Part shown: positions 26,201-34,659 of the stretch, one piece after another
Position numbering within the stretch: the stretch's first letter is position 1
Layout: each line of letters begins with the position of its first letter
Assembly: GCF_932526225.1 (NCBI RefSeq)
Contig: NC_064042.1
Location: 13,961,040 to 14,025,039, forward strand
DNA from: Nematostella vectensis
Lineage: Eukaryota; Cnidaria; Anthozoa; Actiniaria; Edwardsiidae
Reading direction: 5' to 3'
DNA length: 64,000 bases
Translations under genes and position numbers: made by a program
Notes under the pieces: model-generated
What the model was told of the DNA's origin: nothing
What the model saw: only the letters and a program-made list of their open reading frames with translations
Databases searched by the model: none

Positions 26201-29200
26201 CTTTCTTGCTCTTTGGTTAAAGCCTCCACGGCCTGCGACAGCTCTTTCTCGAACTGGAGCAACATCTGGAGAAAATAAAAAGGTGATTAATTGTTTTGGA
26301 ACAGTGTAGTACAAAAACAAGTAGAGATGCTGAAAGCCCGGCTCTATATCTAAATCACCCGCGCTACACAAAAGTGTTTTTATACTTTCCCTCTTCTGTA
26401 TGAACCAACTGTCAATTAATTAAGTGCTGCATTGGCCTGCGCTAGGATTACTGGGATAGTAACATACATCAAAACTCAGATTGGTTGATATTGGCTATGG
26501 GCTAGTTTAGCCACAAGCCGTTTTATTCATAAAATCTGAAATCAATTATGTTAAAATCATTTTACAAAAAAAAGCCCAGTAAAGGTTGAGGGCAACCAAA
26601 ACGGGCGGGTAAAATCTGTCACAATGCTGCTGGTAAGAAGTCCAGCAGCCGAATTGTGCTCAAATGCACATACACCCAAGAGGGGGGAGGGGTAAAAATA
26701 GCAATGCCACGTGCGCATTGTCCAATAGTCACGCCATCCTGAACCCCGCCGTTACACAGGGATACCACTAATACTACTTTGTGTCTGTATATTGATAAAT
26801 CACTGAAGTAAAAGCATAAAATTCCTATTCACAAGTAAATATTTCATCTAAGTTATGACTTTAAAGTCATGATCAAGACAGTGGTACTTCTGTAAGATTT
26901 GCTATCGCATCCTCGCTCAGTCAGAGGAAATTCTGACGTAGCAGCCTGAAGTAGCGTTTTTATGTGTAAAAAGAAAAGCATTACTGGAGTTAACAATACT
27001 ACATACACATTTGTATACTTCATACATGCTGGCGCTGTTAGGGTTTCACAACAAAATACAAAACAACTTCGCACTTTTGCATGATCTGCTTTTTGTATAC
27101 TCCCAATCAAAGATAGTACACTTGTATCACATTGTACCGTGGCCGTCAAGTCAAAGTTTCACAATGCGACGCGGTTCCGTGGACACCAAGTCAAAGGTTT
27201 ACAATGCGACGCACGCTACCGTGGCCACCAAGTCAAAGTTTCACAATGCGATGCGCGCTACCGTGGCCACCAATACAAAGCTAACCATGCGACATGCGCT
27301 ACCATGGCCGCCAAGTCAAAGTTTTACTATGCGACGCGCGCGACCATGGCCACCAAGTCCATTTTTTTCCATGCGACGCACGCTACTGTGGCCGCAAGTC
27401 GAAATTTCACATTGCGACGCGCGCTACCGTGGCCACCAAGTCAAAGGTTTACAATGCGACGCACGCTACCGTGGCCACCAAGTCAAAGTTTCACAATTCG
27501 ACGTGCGCTACCGTGGCCAACAAGTCAAAGTTTTACATTGCGACACGCGCTACCGTGGCCAACAAGTCAACGTTTTACAATGCGACACACGCACTAGCCA
27601 CTTATGTACCTCTTGTTGTTGTTTATGTGATTTTTCCTGCATTTCTCGTTCTTGCTTCAAGGTGTTGATAACATTTACTTTCTCGTTTTCGTGTTTCTTC
27701 CAGCCATCAACAACCTTGGCCAACGTCTACAAATGAGTTGTCAATTGTTAATATTCTACAGAACCCTTGGATATACCTCGGGACTGTAATTTCGTGTCCG
27801 TTATAGTCCGTAATAATGGTTTGTAACTTTTATATACTTCTTAGTACAATATTCTAGTTTTCTTCTTTAACTGAAAATAATATTTAAAATTTATATTTCT
27901 ATATTTACTTCAACACTAAAATATGACCAATTGTGAGGTGTATGTGAACAGCGTGGTGTCCGTAAAAACGTGGTGTATGTGATCAACAGCAGGATTGTAT
28001 TTTTCCGCAAATTATCAGAAGGCCTGAAAGAACCAAAAGAGTTGGTTGCTTGGATGACTTTGGTATGGACATAGATTGAACCGGCCTTTACAAAATTCTG
28101 GATCGGTACTGATCTTGCAATTGCCACCAGGGGTTCCATTAGGCCCCGGCGGCCGGCGGAACCAACTATTTTGCACAGAACGGAACCAACTATTTTGTAC
28201 GTTTTATTTGAACTTATCAAATAAAATAACTTCCGCCCCCCCCCCCTACTTATCAATCTCAACTGCCTGCTCTGAAATGTAATGAAACACCTGGCCATAC
28301 AGCAAACATCTGTAAGAATCTGTAAGGCATTATCAGCGTGGGTGTGAAAAACAAAAAATTCCATTTGTTCACTGACCTTGTCCAGTTGCTCGATCATGAC
28401 GTCTTTCTTTCTCTCCGATGACACAGCGACAGCCAACTCTTGCTGGGTTTCCAAAAGCTGCAAAGGAGCAGAACATAAAGCAGAATTACAGCATGACGCC
28501 ATTAGTTTTACGCGGGACTTTTCGCATTTTATTAAACATAAGTGATACGCTGATGATTTTTTTCTTTGTTTTTAATATATAGAGTCAGTCATAGCCAAAA
28601 GGCGGAGCTCATAAATGCATTTTACAAACAGTAAAGACTTAAAGATAAATATTCAAAAATTGCCAAAAAATAATTTACGCAAAACATTTCAAATCCAAAG
28701 CAAACGAGATTTTTTTTAGAGCAATAACTTATATTCCACTAATTTGCAAAGGAAAAAACGTATTGCTGAGCAACTAGCTCCATATCCATTGTTTATTTTT
28801 CCCTATTTATTTCACACAAGCTTTGGGCCGCATGCAACAAAATCATACAACTTGTATCGCAACAACAAAAAATGTTGCAGTAGAAAAAATTGTCTTAAAA
28901 AGTAGGAGGTAGTTCTATGTACTTTTTTGCAAGAAAGCCTTTAAATGTTGTGCGAATTACTAAATGAACTATCTTGTCTCGCAGCACAATGACGTCAACA
29001 CATCCCAAGCCACATCTCTGACCCTTGTGATGGGTTAAAAGCGTATCTCTGACGCTTGTGATTAGCTAAAAGTGGAACAAGCTGGATGATTTTGTTGCAC
29101 GTATTACCACGAGAAAGGCAATTTTGTACATGATACATTGCACGAAATATACAGAAAATGGCATGGCGTTAGCTACATAACGTCAAAATAACCAATGTTT

Positions 29201-32200
29201 CTCACCTTGCCATGAAGCTCCTGTATTTGCTGCTCACAATGCTTGGGACAGAAAAGAAGAACAATACAGACTCAGTATTTTTAACAATACACACCGCCTG
29301 ATGACACGGTATCTACACCAACTTGAAGAATGTTAGGTTGCGTAACTTCGTGAATATTTGCAACTCTATACAATAAAAACTAATAAATAAATAAACACAG
29401 GGTTTTTTTTTAACCAATCTAACTGCAGTTTCAAACACATGGTCTAAATGTAAACCTTTTAATCATTGTTTTACCTATGTACTTTACGCCAAATTTCAAT
29501 TCTCCTCTTTCTCCTGAATCTCTCCCTGTAAACATAATCCATAATTCCTTACCTTTCTCATGAATCTTCCACCTCTGAAGATGATCCATAACTCCTCACC
29601 TTTCTTCTGAATCTCTCCCTCTAAAGATGATCCATAACTCCTTACCTTTCTTCTGAATCTCTCCCTCTAAAGATGATCCATAACTCCTTACCTTACTTCT
29701 GAATCTCTCCCTCTAAAGATGATCCATAACTCCTCACCTTTCTCCTGAATCTCTCCCTCTAAAGATGATCCATAACTCCTCACCTTTCCCCTGAATCTCT
29801 CCCTCTAAAGATGATCCATAACTCCTCACCTTTCTCCTGAATCTCTCCCTCTAAAGATGATCCATAACTCCTCACCTTTCTTCTGAATCTCTCCCTCTAA
29901 AGATGATCCATAACTCCTTACCTTTCTCCTGAATCTCTCCCTCTAAAGATGATCCATAACTCCTTACCTTTCTCCTGAATCTCTCCCTCTAAAGATGATC
30001 CATAACTCCTCACCTTTCTCCTGAATCTCTCCCTCTAAAGATGATCCATAACTCCTTACCTTTCTCCTGAATCTCTCCCTCTCAAGATGATCTATAATTC
30101 TTCAACTTTTTCCTGAATCTTTCTCTCTCAAGATGATCAATAACTCCTGGGCTTTCTCCTGAATCTCTCCCTCTCAAGATGATCAATAACTCCTCACCTT
30201 TCTCCTGAATCTCTCCCTCTCAAGATGATTCATAACTCCTCACCTTTCTCCTGAATCTCTCCCTCTCAAGATGCTCTTTCAGCAGGGAGTTTTCCGCTGC
30301 CACACCTCGATCAACTTTCCCAGAAAGTTGAGGGTAACCTCTAGTCTCACCATTGGTAGGATGAGAGGTAGAAGGCCAACCCTCTGGGACCTGAGACTTG
30401 TTGCTAAAATGGACCTGATAAAGACATCAAGCGAATCTTGATAAGTTTGAAAAAGTTTGAAAAAGCTGAATTTACAAAAAACAGACTGAAAACAGATACC
30501 CCCCCCCTATTCTGAGTTTTATACAGCCCGTCAAAGTCAAACACAGCTGCACCTAGTCAGCGGTATCCAAGCTTTCCAACAGTGCTTTGCGGTCCCCACT
30601 TTTAATCCCTCGTCGTTGTGCTGAAGCCAGTACAAGTTGATGGTTGCTTGTATTTTTCATCAAAAATACAGCTATGAGCATATTAGGAGAGTGTCTCAGG
30701 ACATCATGAAGTCTATTGGGGCATAATTGAGTGCTTTGCTTATGGATATTTGCAAGCAAAGGTGGCTTCATGATGATTTTTTCTTGTTTGGCTTTGCCTG
30801 GATGAGAAAATAATTTTCTAATGAATCACCACAGCTCTCCTAAATGCTGTCTTTTCTGAAACCAAATTGATTCCAAAATTGTTTACACTGCTATTCTGGG
30901 TCTGTATGACCTGGAATTGATTTGTTTGGCTTTGGGGTGAAAAGACTTATAAAAAACCATCTGACTTTGGGGAGAGGAGTGTTGACTGGGCCTCCCCAAG
31001 TGAATTTTTCCCTGACTCTCCCAGAATGCTTTGCAATCCGTAAAGGCATCTTCGTGGTTTTACAAGCCTTCAAGGAATGAACATTGTGTTTTGAGGCCAT
31101 GGAAATGTACCTGGAGGATCAGAATAAAGGTATCTATTTGTGTCTAGAGCTGTGTTTGCTGATCTCTCTCCCTTGTGTGGTATTTTGAGCGTTTTATTGA
31201 GAGGGGTGATTCTGCTTTTCTTTCCTTGTTCGATTTGAAATTTGTCAAAGAATCTGTGCTATTATTTGGCTTAAGAGTAGTTGCCAACACCTTGGTTGGA
31301 TGCATATCTGCAAGACCATATATCCCTTAGACTGATGCCTGAGTATCTTCATCTTGTTGTGTTTATTTTGCATTTATGAATTTTTTGGTTTGTGGGTACT
31401 TCCCAAAGCCGGTACAGGCCAGTTGAGGGGTCAATGTGTTTAAGCAGCAGAAATTCACATGACATTTTGGCTATATTTTGGCGAGACAAAGTTGCCCCAC
31501 CCTCCCTTTTTTGCTTCCATAGTCAAAATATGTTTGTTAGGAATTATAATAAAACAAATGCTTTGCAAGATAATTGCATTTTATATTTCTTTACATAAAA
31601 TTTGAGAAAAACCTCTAGATTTTGTGAATTCTGATGTAATACTGTTAATTAAAATTCTGATGTAATTGATTTAATAAGTCAGATATTCTTTACCTTCAAC
31701 TCTTCTAATGGGGACGAATTTGGGAGCAGTTTTTGTAAAAATGCAGCAGTATCAACACTTGACATAGAATTGTCAAAACCATCTCCATCATGGGTATCTG
31801 AATAATAGATGCATTACATAAGGTAACATATAGTATCATATAAGTATATAGTACTTATTTCCTAAAACCCTCATTTTTCTATTGTTTCCTTTTGTATAAT
31901 TTATTCTTAGTGGAGATTCCACAACCTTGTTACCAATTTCAGAGGAAGGTTTTTGCTTATTAGGAGACTATAATGAACAAAATTACTCCTGCTAAGTAGT
32001 GATGTTCCTCTTTTGAAGTAATAAAGTCATGCAGAAGCGAATAATGTCGACATGGTAGTTATTTTGATCAAGCAACAGGTGTATTTCAATGTTTACTTTT
32101 CAATAACAGTAAGTTGTATTTTCGTCTTTTGAAGCAAGAAAGTCTCACAGAAGCAAATAGAATAGAATATAAGTGAAAATACTGCTCATATCAAATAAGC

Positions 32201-33535
32201 GCTGAGTGATATTTTATCTTTTTTAAACCGATTTCATCTAAAAATAACTCCCCAACCTAAGAAAACATCACCAAATATGCGTGACCTGAGAAAACATGCA
32301 TACAGTTTTTTTTTCTTTGTTTGAGAAGGTACCCTTCAAAAAACTTTTTATAACAACCAGTAACCCATAAACTAGCACATTGTTTCCTGAGAAGGCCGAT
32401 CGTTCTCTGAGTACTAAAATCGTTCCAGATACCAATAATTATTCGGTTCAGCCTTTTCAAACCAGCTGGCTGCTGGTTCAATGATCAGCCTCCTCTGGAC
32501 ATTCAACCTCCCCTATCCAGACAGAAAATATTAATAGTATTTTTCTTTTGTTAGTGGGCGTATTCGTCAACCAAACCAACTAAAAACTCACAATAACCTG
32601 CTCCTTAAAATGTTTTTAAGAAGGCTGCGGTTATAATGCTCTACCCTCTATTACAAAAGGACATTGATTGATTGAAAGAGGATTCTGAAGGAGTGACTTC
32701 ACATGTCATGTATTATATTGAGTAATTGCCAGAAAAAAAGTTTGTATGTGATGAGCGCCAGTATTGTGACATACTAACCTGACTGCCTCTGTTCATCGTC
32801 TGAGTCAAGGTTAAATCCTTGCATTGATTTCATCATGTGTTGCAGATGTTGTCGGACTTGCTCCATTTCTTGTATATCCACACTTGTGATGTTGCTTGTA
32901 TCAGCTGCTGTATTACGAGAGTACTGGTGGAAAAAATGTATATAAATGAATAAAAAGTAAAAAAGGCATGTTCTACTGTAAGTATAAGCCTTTTCTTGAG
33001 CAAGGGGTCTCAAGTTTACTTTAACCCATTGACAGCTGGCTATTTTTAGCTATATTTACAAAAAAAAACAGATTGGAAAAAGGTACCCCCCCCCCCCGAT
33101 TTTGAGTTTTATTCAGCTGCCTGTAAGAGTGAAACACTGCTGCACCTGGTCAGCAGTGTTCTAGCTTTACAACAGTGCTTTGCAGTCCCATTTTTAACCC
33201 CTTGTCGCTGTGCTTATAAAAAAACCATCTGACTTTGGGGAGAGGAGTGTTGACTGGCCCTCCCCTCGTGAATTTTTCCCTGGATCTGGGTAGTATGTAG
33301 TATAAAATAAGATATCCAACAACCATCAAGTACTACTTTGTACCTGATGGGTGTTGGGTGTTATGTGCTGTACTAGGCTGTTGTCGATGATCATACTGTA
33401 TTATACCTGATGGGTGTTGGGTGTTATATGCTGTGACAGGCTGTTGTTGGTCGTGGGTGGTGAGACGTCAGGAGTTACTGGGTTGAACATGACATGTTTT
33501 ACCGGTGTAGGTTGATGACTGTCTGAAGCAGACAT
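14258..33535 (-). CDS. CNTROB: Centrobin homologue (centriole assembly coiled-coil protein), complete
   Basis: Twenty-four coding exons join in frame to 1092 codons plus stop: 33407-33535, 32779-32923, 31694-31797, 30244-30414, 29206-29241, 28377-28457, 27610-27726, 26167-26265, 25789-25944, 25368-25448, 25112-25144, 24848-24928, 23567-23740, 22751-22935, 22288-22393, 21482-21860, 20005-20245, 19016-19094, 18847-18882, 17764-17818, 16497-16735, 16031-16239, 15384-15486, 14258-14497. Matches to vertebrate centrobin recalled from the family: EMEQVRQHLQHMM (about 59), ETQQELAVAVSSERKKDVMI (about 198), LAKVVDGWKKHE (about 224), LTPRQMTQLSQLMGLM (about 940) and the terminus SNAWR. Residues 170-560 are a long coiled coil; 567-830 are Ser/Thr-rich with TN..GYD repeats. 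Centrobin is a daughter-centriole protein needed for centriole duplication. The ATG at 33535 follows an AAAG acceptor, so a noncoding first exon is expected (possible donor at 34188/34187). Confidence 0.93.
15108..15175. repeat. ATACA pentamer tail
   Basis: A run of ATACA pentamers then ATATATTTTATTTGTATCAC, followed by another ATACA cluster, in the last centrobin intron. Such a run often ends SINE or LINE insertions, but I do not recognise a body next to it. Confidence 0.5.
16921..16992 (+). mobile_element. tRNA-derived SINE head
   Basis: TGGCCCAGTGGTTAGCGC is an A-box-like tRNA D-arm sequence and CCGGGTTCAATCCC 45 bases on is a B-box-like T-arm sequence, followed by a T-run. The stems do not form a convincing full tRNA, so a tRNA-derived SINE promoter is the better reading. 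It lies in a centrobin intron; a 3' body after 16992 is not delimited. Confidence 0.55.
17909..18800. repeat. GGT/GAT/AGT trinucleotide-based array
   Basis: A 15-18-bp higher-order unit (GATGGTGGTAGTAGT, AATGGTGATAGTAAA) repeats for about 700 bp and decays to 18800 in a centrobin intron. All periods are multiples of three, so it leaves a 253-codon Ser/Asp/Gly ORF on the plus strand that has no exon signals and is opposite to the gene. Confidence 0.92.
19200..19978. repeat. CAC/ATC trinucleotide array
   Basis: ATC, ACC and CAC triplets run for about 550 bp from 19437 to 19978, with a looser GAT-rich part before it, ending 26 bases from the donor of centrobin exon 20005-20245. Poly-Thr and poly-Val ORFs on the two strands are artefacts of the repeat. 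Confidence 0.92.
20452..21265. mobile_element. 814-bp inverted-repeat element in a centrobin intron
   Basis: AGCGGAGCTCC at 20452-20462 and its exact reverse complement at 21255-21265 mark the ends; the next outward bases also agree in part. The inside is made of diverged blocks with CACGTGA, GACGTCA and 'ATGACAACCAAACTTGG'. An inverted partial copy lies at 55315-55682. No transposase gene was seen; class unknown. Confidence 0.6.
23105..23140. repeat. Poly-C then CA dinucleotide repeat
   Basis: A run of about 14 C followed by about 10 CA units in a centrobin intron. Confidence 0.9.
23750..24520. repeat. ATC-rich array holding partial copies of an exon's 5' edge
   Basis: ATC/ATCATCA repeats follow centrobin exon 23567-23740. 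Diverged copies of the exon start plus acceptor (plus-strand form CCATTAGACTCATCTCCATA then CGGATGCTTTCCTGATATCA) recur near 23925-23972, 24045-24088, 24168-24210 and 24265-24305. The copy at 24168-24210 reads ESICMEMNLMEA in the minus frame, like the true exon's ESIRMEMSLMEA. Confidence 0.75.
24600..24800. repeat. 39-bp minisatellite, about 4 copies
   Basis: Unit CATCATCTACACTATTACTA then TCATAGTTAACAGCAGCAA, preceded by shorter AACA/GCA variants. It lies 40 bases downstream of the centrobin exon 24848-24928 donor. Confidence 0.85.
27120..27605. repeat. 42-bp minisatellite, about 11 copies
   Basis: Unit AAGTCAAAGTTTCACAATGC then GACGCGCGCTACCGTGGCCACC. It abuts the donor of centrobin exon 27610-27726. 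Its period is a multiple of three, so it keeps ORFs of 124-241 codons open in all three plus frames; none has exon support. Confidence 0.92.
28578..28622. repeat. Fragment related to the AGCGGAGCT element end
   Basis: AAAGGCGGAGCTCATAAATG next to TATATAGAGT resembles the terminal pieces at 59925-59947 and 21255-21290. A short relic in a centrobin intron. Confidence 0.35.
29497..30266. repeat. 46-bp minisatellite containing a copied splice donor, about 16 units
   Basis: Units of 46 bp (CTCCTCACCTTTCTCCTGAA, TCTCTCCCTCTAAAGATGAT, CCATAA) run into the last 23 coding bases of centrobin exon 30244-30414. On the minus strand each unit contains GAGATTCAGGAGAAAG|GTGAGG or |GTAAGG, the exon end plus its donor. 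The true donor is at 30244/30243, where the frame joins exon 29206-29241 in phase 0. Confidence 0.92.
30475..31025. repeat. Interspersed repeat, longer copy (shorter copy at 33018-33290)
   Basis: The first 180 bases (after a C-run) and the last 60 (CCATCTGACTTTGGGGAGAG, GAATTTTTCCCTG) match 33060-33285 in order; the shorter copy lacks about 270 bases between them. Both lie in centrobin introns. Confidence 0.7.
33018..33290. repeat. Interspersed repeat, internally deleted copy
   Basis: Shares CAACAGTGCTTTGCAGTCCC, TAAAAAAACCATCTGACTTT and GGGGAGAGGAGTGTTGACTG with 30475-31025, with the middle missing. Starts TTTAACCCATTGACAGCTGG. Confidence 0.7.
33342..33420. repeat. Duplicated 3' edge and donor of centrobin exon 1
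   Basis: ACCTGATGGGTGTTGGGTGT and the next 25 bases occur at 33342 and again, slightly diverged, at 33405. On the minus strand both copies read CACCCATCAG|GTA. The upstream one (33407/33406) fits the frame; the second is a decoy donor and might form an alternative mini-exon. Confidence 0.75.
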
Positions 33536-34659
33536 CACCTTTAAAAAACAAAAGTCATCATTTAGAATGCTCTGGCAATAAACTCATTCCAACATCAAAC
33601 AGTAACAAATAATGTATTTGACCTACTTTTTTCAGAGAACACTGCTTTCCTGTTCGCCGCAGGTCACTTAATTTACTAGTATCATAACTTTTTATATCTC
33701 TTTAAGGGGTTAAAGTTATAATCATCAGCAAAATAAAATACTTTAATCAATAAAATATTGAAACTTGCCTCTAAATAAGTAAGTGCAGTTAGTAGTCTGT
33801 ACCAAGTAATCTTCAACCTAATAAAAGTACTTACTTAAGTAAGCCTATTAACAATCTTCATTCAGGAAATAGTGTTCGACTGAAAAGCTTAAATCTAATT
33901 CTCAATCAATCATGTTGCTATAGATAACATCACAGTACAAGGCTATATACTCTATATGTTTTGCCAATTATTGTACTTACAGTTAAATTAATAAAACAGA
34001 GTTCATGAAGAATCTGATCGCATCTTAACTTGATTTATAAATAACGACCGTCTTCATTAAAAAAAATTAAACACCTTCCAAAACTCCACGTTCACACACG
34101 CGAGTAAGATCTTAGAGATCAAAGTATCTGATCGAGATTTAAGCAAAATATCAATGCTGATATTACACACAAAGGACGTGATCTTACCTAATATAATGTT
34201 AAAACAAAACCTTTCTTTGAGGATCGCGCAGAAAATACTGGTTATTTACACAGTGTGTAGTCTAATAAGTGACCGTTGGTAAAGTGTTGTGATGAGAGAT
34301 ACCGCTGACCGCGCGTAGTCTCAATCAAAGCGATAGTACTCAACGGGGGGAGGGTAGTTAGCTAGAAAATCAAACTACGAGTAAAGGACAAAGTTAAATC
34401 TTAGACACATAAAATATTAGCTAAGACGATATTGAACTGTCACCCTAAGATATTTGTATTGATAATTAAGGAATGTTTTAGTCTCACGGTGTCGGTGTTT
34501 AGGATGACAAAGGAAGCCCCCAGTCCACCCAAGTGAAATGACAACTTACACTAAGAACACTGTTTTGATTTCATTTGTGGCGGGAAAAGACTGACTGACA
34601 ATATATTATACACAGATTTCTTGTTTTTCCGCTGAATTATCCAACTTCTATGTAATATC
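33536..34659. promoter_or_regulatory. Divergent promoter region shared by centrobin and MIS12
   Basis: The two start codons face away from each other across 1124 bases. On the minus side a candidate first-exon donor (TTAG|GTAAGATCAC) at 34188/34187 suggests that centrobin transcription begins near 34.2-34.4 kb. On the plus side MIS12 begins at 34660 with a good start context (ATCATGG). The E2F-type site at 34579 lies between the two presumed start sites. Confidence 0.6.
34579..34588. promoter_or_regulatory. E2F-type site
   Basis: GGCGGGAAAA equals the reverse complement of the canonical E2F motif TTTCCCGCC plus one base. It lies 72 bases before the MIS12 start codon and about 1.05 kb from the centrobin start codon. 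E2F/DP factors drive many S- and M-phase genes across animals. Confidence 0.5.

Noticed and set aside
27011-27736. Plus-strand ORFs up to 241 codons
   Set aside because: They are by-products of the 42-bp array, antisense to centrobin.
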